Shown: positions 24,599-34,641, numbered from the stretch's first letter. The stretch is DNA of 64,000 nucleotides from Candidatus Methylomirabilota bacterium (GCA_035315345.1 DATFYA010000109.1:44976-108975); one strand, 5' to 3'. A program made the numbers and translations. Notes: generated by a model from the letters alone, not told the origin.

Positions 24599-26284
24599 CT
24601 AGGGCGACGGCAGCTCGAAGACGAAGAGGGTGCCGCCCTCCGGGCTGGCGTCCACCATCTGCTTGCCGATCGGCCCCAGGAACACCGGGATCGAGAAGGT
24701 GCGTCCCGAGACGACCGCCACGTACTGCTTGCCGTCGAGCTCGTAGGTCATCGGCGCGGCCGCCACCCCGGATCCGGTCTGGAACTGCCAGAGCTGCTTG
24801 CCGGTCTTGGCGTCGAGGGCCTTGAACCAGCCGCGCACGTCACCGTGGAAGACCAGCCCGCCCGCGGTGGTCATGGTGCCGCCGAGCCAGGGCAGCGCGT
24901 CCTTGTTGCCCCAGACCTTCTGCTGCTTGACCGGATCCCACGCCATCAGCTCGCTCATGTAGCCGCCGGGCCCGCTCTTGCCCAGGTCGAACTCGAACGC
25001 GAGATAGAAGCTGCCGCGCTTGTAGGCGGGCTCGGCGCCTTCCATGTCCATGCACAGGTTGATGGACGGGATGTACACGAGCCCGGTCTGCGGGCTGTAG
25101 CTCATGGGGTGCCAGTTCTTGCCGCCGAGCAGATTCGGGCAGATGTTCATCGCCCGGAACTTGAAGCGCGGCCGCTTGTCCGGCACCTCGATCGGCCGGC
25201 CGGTGGTCATGTCCACGCCGGTCGCCCAGTTGATGGGCACGTACGACTGCGCGGAGATCAGCTTGCCGGTCTGGCGGTTCAGGACGTAGAAGAAGCCGTT
25301 GCGGTCGGCCTTGAACATCGCCGGCGTCTTCTGCCCGTTGACGGTGACGTCGGCCAGCACCAGCTCGTTCACCCCGTCGTAGTCCCACACGTCGTGCGGC
25401 GTGCTCTGGTAGTGCCACACGAGCTTGCCGGTGTCCGCGTTCAGCGCGAGCGTGGAGGACGAGTAGAGGTTGGTCATGATGCCGTAGTTGCCGCTGTCCA
25501 GACCACGGATCGAGCCGCCCCACGGCGAGGGATTGCTGGTGCCGTAGTAGATGAGGTTCAGCGCGGGATCGTACGAGCCGATCAGCCAGGCGGTCGCCCC
25601 GCCGTACTTCCACGAGTCGCCCTTCCAGCTGTCGTTGCCCGGCTCCCCGGGGCCGGGCACGGTCCAGAAGCGCCAGACCTCCTTGCCCGAGTCCTGGTCG
25701 AGCGCGCTCAGATAGCCGCGCGCTCCGTACTCGCCGCCGCCGAAGCCGGTGATCACGAGGTTCTTCACGATGGTGGGCGGCGAGGTGATCACCGAGCCCT
25801 GGGTGTAGTCGACGACCTGCGTCTTCCACAGCTCCGCGCCGGTCTTGGCGTCCAGCGCGACCATGTGCCCGTCGAGCCGGCCCACGAAGACCTTGCCGTT
25901 GGCGTAGGCCACGCCGCGATTGTTGACGTCGCAGCAGGCGAACTGATCGATGCCGCCCGGCACGTCGGGGGAGTAGCGCCACCGCACCGTCCCCGTCTTC
26001 GCATCCACCGCGAACACGTTCTTGGGACCGAACGACGAGGTCACGTAGAGGGTGTCGCCGACCAGGATCGGCGTGGACTCCTGGGAGCGCACCGACCCGA
26101 GCTGCAGCGCCCACGCCACCTTGAGCTGCTGCACGTTGCCGGTGTTGATCTTGTCGAGGCTGCTGTAGCGCGTGTTGGCGGTATCGCCGCCGTACACGCC
26201 CCAGGCCGCGCCGCTGTCGGCGGCCGAGATCGAAGCCAGGCACAGCAGGCAGAGCAGGGAGAGGAGCGGGGTGACTCGCTTCAT
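24599..26284 (-). CDS. PQQ-dependent alcohol dehydrogenase, lanthanide (XoxF-like) type
   Basis: This 561-residue exported eight-bladed quinoprotein has a signal peptide (1-21), the vicinal disulfide Cys117-Cys118 (FACCDVNNRG) that contacts PQQ, and repeated tryptophan-docking motifs such as DAKTGKQLWQF. The catalytic base is Asp301 in HDVWDYDGVNE. Asp303, two residues on, marks lanthanide-dependent enzymes; calcium enzymes have Ala or Ser there. It oxidises methanol or a small alcohol in the periplasm and passes electrons to cytochrome c, whose likely gene is next. AGGAGG precedes the ATG. Confidence 0.88.
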   Translation of the reverse strand: MKRVTPLLSLLCLLCLASISAADSGAAWGVYGGDTANTRYSSLDKINTGNVQQLKVAWALQLGSVRSQESTPILVGDTLYVTSSFGPKNVFAVDAKTGTVRWRYSPDVPGGIDQFACCDVNNRGVAYANGKVFVGRLDGHMVALDAKTGAELWKTQVVDYTQGSVITSPPTIVKNLVITGFGGGEYGARGYLSALDQDSGKEVWRFWTVPGPGEPGNDSWKGDSWKYGGATAWLIGSYDPALNLIYYGTSNPSPWGGSIRGLDSGNYGIMTNLYSSSTLALNADTGKLVWHYQSTPHDVWDYDGVNELVLADVTVNGQKTPAMFKADRNGFFYVLNRQTGKLISAQSYVPINWATGVDMTTGRPIEVPDKRPRFKFRAMNICPNLLGGKNWHPMSYSPQTGLVYIPSINLCMDMEGAEPAYKRGSFYLAFEFDLGKSGPGGYMSELMAWDPVKQQKVWGNKDALPWLGGTMTTAGGLVFHGDVRGWFKALDAKTGKQLWQFQTGSGVAAAPMTYELDGKQYVAVVSGRTFSIPVFLGPIGKQMVDASPEGGTLFVFELPSP

Positions 26285-26391
26285 CGCAGATCCTCCTGGC
26301 TGTCGGGTGGTGCCATCGTCGGCCTCTACTGACGCGGCGATGCTAGGCGCGGGTCCACGCCTTGTCAACCGGGCGGCGGTCGACCGGTCCG

Positions 26392-26718
26392 TCAGGGATG
26401 GGGGCCCCACGGAGCCGCGGTCAGCAGCTTGACCTCCTGGGAGGCGACCAGCGGCCGGAACTTCACCGCGAAGCCCTCCACGAAATCCTTGTTGGCGAAC
26501 ACCGACTTCCAGTGCGCGCGCCGGTCGGCGTCGTCGTCGAACTTCCAGAGATGGACGAGCTGATTGATCATGCCGGTGTCGGCCTGGAAGTAGCCGATGA
26601 GCTTCTTGTCCTGGCCGCCCTTCTGGAGCGCCGGGTAGCCGAACTCGGTGTAGAGCTTGACCGCCTCGCCCATCTTGCCGACGTGCAGCGTGTAGGTGCG
26701 CATCTCGTAGACCGTCAT
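26392..26718 (-). CDS. NIPSNAP family protein
   Basis: The 108-residue protein starts MTVYEMRTYTLHVGKM and contains LIGYFQADTGMINQLVHLW, the NIPSNAP dimeric alpha-beta barrel signature. The biochemical role of bacterial members is not established. It is 107 bp upstream of the XoxF-like gene on the same strand. Cotranscription is possible but not required. Confidence 0.85.
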   Translation of the reverse strand: MTVYEMRTYTLHVGKMGEAVKLYTEFGYPALQKGGQDKKLIGYFQADTGMINQLVHLWKFDDDADRRAHWKSVFANKDFVEGFAVKFRPLVASQEVKLLTAAPWGPHP

Positions 26719-26859
26719 GCTCTCCTCCGGGTGATGAGTGAGTGGCGACGGAGCCGTCCGCCGGACGAGTCTACCGCAGGAGGGACGAGAGCGAAGGGGC
26801 GGTGGTAGTCTGGCAGCCGGGAGCGAACGCTATCCGCGAGGAGCCGGAGGAGCCTCGAC

Positions 26860-27294
26860 ATGGTGGCACGCGGTCAGGAGGGGATGGGGAAGGTCGGCGT
26901 GATCGTCGTGTCACTGCTGATCGTGGCCGTGATGATCACCGGCTACGTCTGGGGCACGCTTCGGTGGAGCTATGCGACCGGGGAGAGGGCCGGCTGGGTG
27001 CAGAAGTTCTCCCGGAAGGGCTGGATCTGCAAGACGTGGGAAGGCGAGATGGCGATGGTCTCGATGCCCGGCTCGACGACCGAGAAGTTCCTGTTCACGG
27101 TCCGGGACGACGGGGTCGCGGCCGAGATCAACCGGGTCATGGGCCGGCGCGTGACGCTGCACTACGAGCAGAAGGTCGGGCTGCCCACCAGCTGTTTCGG
27201 CGAGACCCGGCACTTCGTCACCGGGGTCATGCCCGTGGAGGAGATCCCGCTCGCCCCCGGTGTCATCGTGCCGTCCCCGGCCCCGTCGCGCTAG
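26860..27294 (+). CDS. Hypothetical single-helix membrane protein
   Basis: The protein has 144 residues with one N-terminal membrane helix (about 10-32, VGVIVVSLLIVAVMITGYVW). A small soluble domain with a CKTWEGE motif and YEQKVGLPTSCFGETRHFV follows; its two cysteines could pair outside the membrane. The C-terminal tail is Pro-rich. The combination recurs in envelope proteins of unknown function and I cannot name it further. Confidence 0.65.
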   Translation: MVARGQEGMGKVGVIVVSLLIVAVMITGYVWGTLRWSYATGERAGWVQKFSRKGWICKTWEGEMAMVSMPGSTTEKFLFTVRDDGVAAEINRVMGRRVTLHYEQKVGLPTSCFGETRHFVTGVMPVEEIPLAPGVIVPSPAPSR

Positions 27295-27327
27295 CGGACC
27301 GAACATCATCGACCGCAGGAGGTGCGC

Positions 27328-28380
27328 ATGAAGGGCGTCGTGTTTCTCGGCGATCGGAAGCTGGAGCTGCGCGAGTTCCCGGATCCGGCTCCGGGCCCGC
27401 GGGACGTGGTGCTCGAGATCCGGGCCTCGGGCATGTGCGGCAGCGATCTGCACAACTACCGCGCCCCCGCCCAGCCCGCCGGTGTCGTCACCGGCGGCAT
27501 CCGCCGCCAGGCCGGCATGATCGCCGGCCACGAGCCCTGCGGGGTGGTGGCCGCGGTGGGCGCGGGCGTCACCGATCGCGAGGCCCGCGTGGGCCAGCGG
27601 GTGATGGACCACCACTACGAGGGATGCGGCGTCTGCAAGCACTGCCGGGCCGGCTGGACCCAGATGTGCCTCGAGGGCGCGGTGGTCTACGGCTCGGGTG
27701 GGCACGGCGGGCACGCGCGGTACATGAAGGTGCCGGCGTCGACGCTGGTGCCGCTGCCCGACGCGCTGTCGTTCGTGACGGGCGCCGCGATCTCCTGCGG
27801 CACCGGGACCGCGTGGGGCGCACTCAGGCGCGTCGCGCTGCAGGGCGGCGAGACGATCGCCATCTTCGGCCAGGGGCCGGTGGGCCTGTCGGCGACGCAG
27901 CTCGCGGTGGAGATGGGCGCGCGGGTCCTCGCGGTGGACATCGCCCCGGAGCGGCGCAAGCTCGCGCAGCAGTTCGGCGCCCACGCGGTGATCGACCCGG
28001 CCGCCGACGACATGGTGAAGGCGATCCGCGATCTCACGCACGGGGAGGGCGCCCACAAGACGCTCGACGCCTCGTCGGCGCCGGAGGCGCGCGCGGCCAC
28101 GGTCCGCGCGGTGCGCTCGTGGGGCACCGCGTGCTTCGTGGGCGAGCGCGGCCAGGTGACGCTCGACGTGAGCCCGGACCTGCTGCGCCGCCAGGTGACG
28201 CTGGTCGGGTCCTGGACGTTCTCCAGGCAGGGGCAGGCCGAGTGCGCCGAGTTCGTCGCCGAGCGCAAGATCGACGTGGAGCGTCTCTTCACCCACCGCT
28301 GGCGGCTCGAGCAGGCGGAGGAGGCCTACCGCCTCTTCGATACCCAGACCACCGGCAAGGCGGTCATCCTGCCCTCGTGA
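27328..28380 (+). CDS. Zinc-dependent medium-chain alcohol dehydrogenase
   Basis: This 350-residue MDR dehydrogenase has the catalytic-zinc motif GMCGSDLH, followed by GHEPCGVV. The structural-zinc cluster is in EGCGVCKHCRAGWTQMC. The cofactor site is IFGQGPVGLSATQLA with an acidic AVDIAPERR favouring NAD(H). The substrate is unknown (sorbitol/threonine dehydrogenase-like). AGGAGG lies 4 nt before the chosen ATG; an in-frame GTG overlaps that site. Confidence 0.88.
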   Translation: MKGVVFLGDRKLELREFPDPAPGPRDVVLEIRASGMCGSDLHNYRAPAQPAGVVTGGIRRQAGMIAGHEPCGVVAAVGAGVTDREARVGQRVMDHHYEGCGVCKHCRAGWTQMCLEGAVVYGSGGHGGHARYMKVPASTLVPLPDALSFVTGAAISCGTGTAWGALRRVALQGGETIAIFGQGPVGLSATQLAVEMGARVLAVDIAPERRKLAQQFGAHAVIDPAADDMVKAIRDLTHGEGAHKTLDASSAPEARAATVRAVRSWGTACFVGERGQVTLDVSPDLLRRQVTLVGSWTFSRQGQAECAEFVAERKIDVERLFTHRWRLEQAEEAYRLFDTQTTGKAVILPS

Positions 28381-28408
28381 TCGTGCCGTCGTCGCCGCCG
28401 TCATCGCC

Positions 28409-31400
28409 ATGACCTGTGTCCGCTGCCAGACCGACAACCCGCGGCAGGCGAAGTTCTGCCTGGAATGCGGGGCCCCGCTCACCGCCCGCTGCGAGAGCTG
28501 CGGAGCCGCGCTGCCCGCCGGCGCGCGCTTCTGCCTGCAGTGCGGGCAGCCGGTCGGCCGCGGGGCGGGCGCCTCGCCGCGGTTCGCCGCGCCGGGCTCG
28601 TACACGCCTCCGCATCTCGCCGAGAAGATCCTCACCTCGAAGGGCGCGCTCGAGGGCGAGCGCAAGCAGGTGACCGTGCTCTTCGCCGACACCAAGGACT
28701 CGATGGAGCTGGTGGCCGATCGCGATCCCGAGGAGGCGCGCAAGCTGCTCGATCCCGTCCTCGAGCACATGATGGCCGCGGTGCACCGGTACGAGGGCAC
28801 CGTGAACCAGGTTCGCGGCGACGGGATCATGGCCCTCTTCGGCGCGCCGCTGGCCCACGAGGACCACGCGGTGCGCGCCTGCTACGCCGCGCTCCGGATG
28901 CAGGAGTCGGTCAAGCGGTACGCCGAGGAGGTGTTCCGCTCCCACGGCGTGCTCATCCAGATCCGGGTCGGCCTCAACTCGGGCGACGTCGTCGTCCGGG
29001 GCATCGGCTCCGATCTGCACATGGACTACATCGCGCTGGGCCAGACCACCCACCTGGCCGCCCGCATGGAGCAGCTCGCCGCCCCGGGGACCGTGCTGCT
29101 GGCACCGACGACGCTGCAGCTGGCCGAGGGCTATGTCCAGGTGACCGCGCGCGGCCCGGTCGCGGTGCGCGGACTCCCGGAGCCGATCGAGGTCTACGAG
29201 ATCGTCGGCCCGGGCGCGGTGCGATCGCGCCTGCACGCGGCGGCCGCCCGCGGGCTCACCCGCTTCGTCGGCCGCGATCGCGAGATCGATCAGCTGCGCC
29301 GGGCGCTCGAGCAGGCCCAGGACGGCCACGGGCAGGTGGTCGCGGTGCTGGGCGAGCCCGGCGTCGGCAAGTCGCGCCTCTACTGGGAGTTCATGCACTC
29401 GCATCGCATGCAGGGCTGGCGGCTGCTCGAGAGCGGCGGCGTCTCCTACGGCAAGACCACCGCCTACCTGCCCATCGTCGAATTGCTCAAGGCGTACTTC
29501 CAGATCGGGGCGCGGGACGAGACGCGGACGATCCGGGAGAAGGTGATCGGCAAGGTCCTCTCGCTCGATCGCGCGCTCGAGCCGGCGCTCGCGGCCCTGC
29601 TCGCGCTGCTCGAGGTGCCGGTCCCGGACGCGGCGTGGGCACGCCTCGACCCGTCGCAGCGCCGCCGCCGGACGCTCGAGGCGGTCACCGGCCTGCTGTT
29701 CCGCGAGAGCCGGGTCCAGCCGCTCCTGCTCCTCGTCGAGGACCTCCACTGGAGCGACGCGGAGACCGAGGCGGTGCTGAGCAGCCTGGTGGAGAGCCTG
29801 CCCACGGCGCGGATGCTGCTGCTCGTCAACTATCGGCCGGAGTACGAGCACGGCTGGGGCCACAAGAGCTACTACCGCCAGCTGCGGGTCGAGCCCTTGC
29901 CCGCGGAGAGCGCCGAGGACCTGCTCACCGGACTGCTCGGAACCGGCCCCGACCTGGACGCGCTCAAGCGCACCCTCATCGCCCGCACCGAGGGCAATCC
30001 GCTCTTCCTGGAGGAGAGCGTGCAGGCCCTGGTGGAGACGAAGGCGCTGGTCGGCGAGCGCGGCGCCTACCGGCTGGCCCACGGCGACCTGACGGTGCAC
30101 GTGCCGACCACCGTGGAGGCGATCCTCGCCGCGCGCATCGACCGGCTGTCGCCCGAGCGGAAGCGGCTGCTGCAGGCGGCCTCGGTCATCGGCAAGGACG
30201 TGCCGTTCGCGCTCCTGCTCTCGGTGGCCGAGGTCGGCGAGGAGGAGCTGCGCCGCGGGCTCGGCGACCTGCAGGCCGCCGAGTTCCTCTACGAGACGCG
30301 CTTGTTTCCCGACCTCGAGTACACCTTCAAGCACGCGCTCACCCACGAGGTCGCGTACGGCGGCCTGCTGCAGGAGCGTCGCCGCGAGCTGCACGCCCGG
30401 CTCGTGGGGGCGATCGAGTCGCTGCACCGCGACCGCCTCGGCGAGCAGGTGGAGCGGCTCGCCCATCACGCCCTGCACGGCGCGGTGTGGGACAAGGCGG
30501 TGCCCTATCTCCGGCAGGCCGGCCTCAAGGCGGCCGGCCGTTGCGCGCTCCCGGAGGCGCGGGGATGGCTCGAGGAGGCGCTGGGCGTGCTGGCCGGGCT
30601 GCCCGAGAGCCCGGCCACGCTCGAGCAGGGGGTGGACATCCGTCTCGAGCTGCGGCCGCTGCTCGGCGTGCTCGGCGAATACCGCGCGGTGATGGAGCGC
30701 CTGCGCGAGGCCGAGGTCATCGCCGAGACCCTGAACGACGACCGCCGCCGCGGCCGCGTGTGGGCGGTCATGACCAACGCGCACTCGCAGCTCGGGCAGC
30801 TCGACGAGGCGCTGCCGCTCGGGATGCGGGCCCTCGCCGCGGCCGCGCGCAGCGGGGACCTGCCTCTGCGCCTCTTGACCACCACGTACCTCGAGCAGGC
30901 GAGCTACTTCGGCGGCGACTTCCAGCGCGCGGTGGAGCTGGCGGTCGGCAATCTCGCGGCGCTGCCCGCCGGCGCCGACTACGAATCGTTCGGCGCGGCC
31001 ATGCCCATCGCGATCTACGACCGCTACCTCCTGGTCCGGAGCCTCGCCCAGCTCGGCCGGTTCGGCGAGGCCGCGCGCTACGAGGCCGAGGCGCTGCGAC
31101 TCGCCGAGCCCACGCGCCACGCCTACGCGGTCGGGATGGCCCATCTGGCCGCGAGCTGGCTGCATCTCCTGCAGGGCGACTGGGCGCGGGCGCGGTCACT
31201 GGTCGAGCACGGCGTCGCGGCCTACCGCAGCGGGAACATCGTGCTGAACCTCCCGCATGCGGTGGCCTCCTCGGCGTGGGCGCTGGCCCAGGCCGGCGAG
31301 ATCGGCGAAGCCACCAGCCGGTTCGAGGAAGGGGCGCGCCTGCTCGCGCGCGAGGCCGATCGGGGCATCATCGGTCTCCACGGCGAAGCCTGCCACGCGC

Positions 31401-31774
31401 TGGGCCGCGCCGCGCTGCTCCTCGGGCGGCTCGACGACGCGCGTCGCCTGGCCGAGCGCGCGCTCGCCTCGTCGCCCGCGCATCCGGGCTTCGCGGCGCA
31501 CGCCCGGCACCTGCTGGGCGACGTGGCCGCGCATTCCCAGCGCTCGGACGGCGAGCGGGGCGAGGTCCACTATCGACAGGCCCTCGCGCTGGCCGACGCG
31601 CACGGCATGCGCCCGCTGGTCGCCCACTGCCACCTGGGCCTCGGCCGGCTCTTCCGCCGCGCCGGCGGAGACGCGGCCGGCGAGCATCTGTCGGCCGCGA
31701 TGAGGCTGTACCGCGCGATGGCGATGCCGTACTGGGCCGAGCGCGCCGAGGAGGAGACGAGGCCGCGCGCCTAG
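28409..31774 (+). CDS. Class III nucleotide cyclase-like / AAA ATPase / TPR protein (paralogue A)
   Basis: The protein has 1121 residues. Two zinc ribbons (Cys pairs at 3/6, 17/20, 28/31 and 42/45) precede a class III cyclase domain (about 84-260). This is followed by an AAA-like ATPase with Walker A GEPGVGKS (315-322) and Walker B LLLVEDLHW, and then TPR-like helices to the end. Metal-binding Asp94 and Asp138 are present, but the transition-state Asn is His215 (THLAARME) while Arg219 is kept, so true cyclase activity is uncertain. Members are soluble signalling proteins. A close paralogue lies inverted at 34.6-38.0 kb. Confidence 0.88.
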   Translation: MTCVRCQTDNPRQAKFCLECGAPLTARCESCGAALPAGARFCLQCGQPVGRGAGASPRFAAPGSYTPPHLAEKILTSKGALEGERKQVTVLFADTKDSMELVADRDPEEARKLLDPVLEHMMAAVHRYEGTVNQVRGDGIMALFGAPLAHEDHAVRACYAALRMQESVKRYAEEVFRSHGVLIQIRVGLNSGDVVVRGIGSDLHMDYIALGQTTHLAARMEQLAAPGTVLLAPTTLQLAEGYVQVTARGPVAVRGLPEPIEVYEIVGPGAVRSRLHAAAARGLTRFVGRDREIDQLRRALEQAQDGHGQVVAVLGEPGVGKSRLYWEFMHSHRMQGWRLLESGGVSYGKTTAYLPIVELLKAYFQIGARDETRTIREKVIGKVLSLDRALEPALAALLALLEVPVPDAAWARLDPSQRRRRTLEAVTGLLFRESRVQPLLLLVEDLHWSDAETEAVLSSLVESLPTARMLLLVNYRPEYEHGWGHKSYYRQLRVEPLPAESAEDLLTGLLGTGPDLDALKRTLIARTEGNPLFLEESVQALVETKALVGERGAYRLAHGDLTVHVPTTVEAILAARIDRLSPERKRLLQAASVIGKDVPFALLLSVAEVGEEELRRGLGDLQAAEFLYETRLFPDLEYTFKHALTHEVAYGGLLQERRRELHARLVGAIESLHRDRLGEQVERLAHHALHGAVWDKAVPYLRQAGLKAAGRCALPEARGWLEEALGVLAGLPESPATLEQGVDIRLELRPLLGVLGEYRAVMERLREAEVIAETLNDDRRRGRVWAVMTNAHSQLGQLDEALPLGMRALAAAARSGDLPLRLLTTTYLEQASYFGGDFQRAVELAVGNLAALPAGADYESFGAAMPIAIYDRYLLVRSLAQLGRFGEAARYEAEALRLAEPTRHAYAVGMAHLAASWLHLLQGDWARARSLVEHGVAAYRSGNIVLNLPHAVASSAWALAQAGEIGEATSRFEEGARLLAREADRGIIGLHGEACHALGRAALLLGRLDDARRLAERALASSPAHPGFAAHARHLLGDVAAHSQRSDGERGEVHYRQALALADAHGMRPLVAHCHLGLGRLFRRAGGDAAGEHLSAAMRLYRAMAMPYWAERAEEETRPRA

Positions 31775-32859
31775 GAGCGCGCCGCGTCCGCCTTCGTCCA
31801 GGACCGCACCACCGGGAGGACCTCCTTGGCGTAGAGGCGCAGTCCCGACTCGGCCAGGTCGAACGGGGTGCCGCCGAACCGGAACGAGGTGGCCAGCTCG
31901 AACTCGCCGACGATGGCCCGGCGCTCCTCGAACTTGCGCAGGATGCGATCGGGCGTGCCCCAGACCGCGGCCTCCATGAACGCGGAGACGATGCCGTCCA
32001 TGCCGATCTCGCGGGCCATCGCGATCTTCTGCGCGTAGGCGTCGTAGCCCTTCACGGTGCTGAAGTGCGGTCCCAGCAGCTCGTAGTGGTAGAAGTTGCT
32101 CTCCACGAACTTGCCCATGTAGCGGCGGGCGGTCTCCTCCGCGCCGTCCATGGTGGCGGTGCACACGCAGAAGTCGGCGAGCAGGGGCGGTCCCGCCTCG
32201 TGCCCGTGGATCCGCCGCACCAGCTCGCGGTGCTTCCGGATGGCCGGCATGCGCATGGGCCAGGGCCGGTCCGCGAACATCACCATGCGCGCGTCGAGCG
32301 TCGCGGCCGAGACCACCGAGTCGTCGGAGGAGGCCACCGCGTAGACGCGGCCGTCGAAGCTCCGCGTCGGCCGCGGCCGGATCTCGGTGCGCGGCTGGCG
32401 GTAGAACGGCCCGTCTCCTTCCATCACCCCGGTGCGCAGCGCGCGCAGGATCATCTCCGCGGCCTCGTCGAACCGCCCGCGCGATTCGTCCATCGTGCCC
32501 CGGAAGGCGGCGAACTCGCGCCGGGCGAGGCCGCGGCCCACGCCGAGGCGAAGACGGCCGCCGCTCAGGTGATCGAGCACCGCGGCCTGCTCGGCGACGC
32601 GCAGGGGATCGTGCCAGGGCAGGATCACCGCGGCGGTGCCGAGGCCGACCTCGGGACACTGGGCGGCCAGGTAGGACATGAGCTGCAGGTTGTCCGGGCA
32701 GAACGAGTAGTCGTTGAAGTGGTGCTCCACCGACCAGAGCACGTCGAAGCCCAGATCGACGGCCTGCCGGGCGAGCCGCAGCTCCTCGTCCCACACCTGC
32801 GCGTCGGGCACATCGCTCCACCCGTAGCTGGCGAAGATCATCTGCAGGCCGACGTCCAT
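31771..32859 (-). CDS. LLM-class flavin-dependent oxidoreductase
   Basis: The 362-residue luciferase-like protein carries WSVEHHFNDYSFCPDN, GTAAVILPWHDPLRVAEQ and LRLGVGRGLARREF, the barrel strands lining the flavin and substrate. It lies 14 bp downstream of the acyl-CoA ligase gene in the same direction, suggesting one operon. The flavoenzyme may act on a product related to that ligase's substrate. Its stop overlaps the end of the cyclase paralogue A gene by 4 nt. Confidence 0.87.
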   Translation of the reverse strand: MDVGLQMIFASYGWSDVPDAQVWDEELRLARQAVDLGFDVLWSVEHHFNDYSFCPDNLQLMSYLAAQCPEVGLGTAAVILPWHDPLRVAEQAAVLDHLSGGRLRLGVGRGLARREFAAFRGTMDESRGRFDEAAEMILRALRTGVMEGDGPFYRQPRTEIRPRPTRSFDGRVYAVASSDDSVVSAATLDARMVMFADRPWPMRMPAIRKHRELVRRIHGHEAGPPLLADFCVCTATMDGAEETARRYMGKFVESNFYHYELLGPHFSTVKGYDAYAQKIAMAREIGMDGIVSAFMEAAVWGTPDRILRKFEERRAIVGEFELATSFRFGGTPFDLAESGLRLYAKEVLPVVRSWTKADAARS

Positions 32860-32873
32860 CGCGTCGTCCCCGC

Positions 32874-34535
32874 TCAGGCGCGCGCGGGTGGCGCGGGCTC
32901 GAGCTCCGAGCGGCCGGCCGGCCCGGCCGGCCACTCGTGGCGGGCGCGCTCGCGCAGCTTGACCTTCTGCACCTTGCCGGAGCTGGTCATCGGGAACTCG
33001 TCGACGAAGCGCACGTGGCGCGGGATCTTGAAGCTCGCCACCCGCCCGCGGCAGTGCGCGATGACCTCCTGCTCGGACAGGGCGCAGCCGGCGGCCAGCT
33101 GCACGAACGCCACCGCCACCTCGGAGAGCCGCGCGTCGGGCAGGCCGACCACCGAGGCCGCGTTGATCGCGGGGTGGGTCGTGAGGAAGGCTTCGACCTC
33201 CATGGGGTCCACGTTCTCGCCGCCGATCTTGAGCATGTCCTTGTAGCGGCCGAGGAAGCGCATGTGGCCGTCCGGGCGCAGGAGGCCCATGTCGCCGGTG
33301 TGGAACCACCCGTCGCGGTCGATGGCCCGCGCGGTCTCCTCGGGCCGCTTGTAGTAGCCGGCGGTGACGATGTAGCCGCGCACGAGGATCTCGCCGGGGA
33401 CCGACACCGGCTGGTCCGCGCCGGTCTCGGGATCGATGATGCGGATCTCGTAGCCCGAGCCGGGATAGCCGTTGGCCTCCACGCATTGCTCCTCGGTGGA
33501 GTCGAGGAACGAGAAGGTCACGCCGATTCCCACCTCGCTCATCCCGAAACCGGTCATGAGATTGCCGAACGTCCGCCGGGCGCGCCGGGCGATGGGGATC
33601 GAGCTGGACATGCCGGTGCCGCATATGCCGGTGCGCACGCTCGACACGTCGCGCGGGCGGCGCTCCTGGGCGTCCAGCAGGGCCTGGTAGTGGGTGTCGA
33701 AGCCGTGGATGATCGTCGCCCGCTCGCTCGCCACGAGGTCGAGGCACTCGTGGGGATCGAAGGTCTCGGTCAGCACCTGGCGCGCGCCCCGGATCAGCGA
33801 CATGAGCGGCCCTTCGAGGAAGCCGAAGGCGTGGAAGAGCGGCAGGTACATGAGGATCACGTCGTTGATGGTGATGGCCATGCGATCGCCGTGGTCCCAG
33901 GTGTTGCGGATCATCCGGTGGCTGTGCACCGCCCCCTTGGGGAAGCCGGTGGTGCCCGACGTGTAGAAGATGAAGGCGGTGTCCTCGGGATCGACCCGGC
34001 GCGCCCGCTCGCGGAGGGCGTCGGGGGTGACCGCCCCCCCGCGCTCCACCATCTCGCGCCAGCCGGTCACGCCGGCGTGCGCCCCGTCCGACAGCGCCAC
34101 CACGTGACGCAGGCACGGCAGGCGCGGGTCGGCCGCGGCGCCGAGCGCGGGCGCCACGTCGCGCATCATGCCGAGGTAGTCCACCGGGCCCGAGCGATCG
34201 GCCAGGAGCACCGCGGCGGCGTCGGATTGGGCCAGCACGTAGGCGGTGTCCTCGGTGCGGAAGCGCGTGTTCACCGGCACCAGCACCGCGCCGATCTTCA
34301 TGATCGCGAACATCGCGTCGATCCACTCCGGCCGGTTGACCATCCAGAGCGCGACCTTGTCGCCGGGGGCGATGCCCAGGGTGAGGAGGCCCCGCGCCAC
34401 CGCGTCGACGCGGGCGTCCAGATCGGCGAACGTCCACCGCCGGCCCTGGAAGGCCAGCGCTTCTCGCGGGCCCCACTGGCGCGCCGCCCGCTCGGGGAGG
34501 AGCCCGATCGTCTGCTTCACGTACCAGTCGCCCAT
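32874..34535 (-). CDS. AMP-forming acyl-CoA synthetase
   Basis: This 553-residue ANL-superfamily adenylating enzyme has the P-loop YTSGTTGFPKGAV and the A5-type motif GFGMSEVGIG. WFHTGDMGLLRPDGHMRFLGR supplies the hinge, and the catalytic lysine lies in MTSSGKVQK. It activates a fatty, aromatic or other carboxylate to acyl-CoA via acyl-AMP. The chosen ATG has GGGAGG 6 nt upstream. It is between two inverted cyclase paralogues. Confidence 0.9.
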   Translation of the reverse strand: MGDWYVKQTIGLLPERAARQWGPREALAFQGRRWTFADLDARVDAVARGLLTLGIAPGDKVALWMVNRPEWIDAMFAIMKIGAVLVPVNTRFRTEDTAYVLAQSDAAAVLLADRSGPVDYLGMMRDVAPALGAAADPRLPCLRHVVALSDGAHAGVTGWREMVERGGAVTPDALRERARRVDPEDTAFIFYTSGTTGFPKGAVHSHRMIRNTWDHGDRMAITINDVILMYLPLFHAFGFLEGPLMSLIRGARQVLTETFDPHECLDLVASERATIIHGFDTHYQALLDAQERRPRDVSSVRTGICGTGMSSSIPIARRARRTFGNLMTGFGMSEVGIGVTFSFLDSTEEQCVEANGYPGSGYEIRIIDPETGADQPVSVPGEILVRGYIVTAGYYKRPEETARAIDRDGWFHTGDMGLLRPDGHMRFLGRYKDMLKIGGENVDPMEVEAFLTTHPAINAASVVGLPDARLSEVAVAFVQLAAGCALSEQEVIAHCRGRVASFKIPRHVRFVDEFPMTSSGKVQKVKLRERARHEWPAGPAGRSELEPAPPARA

Positions 34536-34641
34536 GATCGCCTCCCTCTTCGTAGCCCCGGCGCGACGATGGAGGGAATCGTATGCCGCGCCTCCGCCTC
34601 CGCGCAACCGGCCACGGTCGACGCACGCCGGCGCCGGCCCC

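Noticed and set aside
28465..33246. Rightward open frame of nearly 1600 codons across the cyclase and LLM genes
   Set aside because: The composition is Arg/Gly/Ala-rich without domains, and it overlaps two well-supported genes in other frames.
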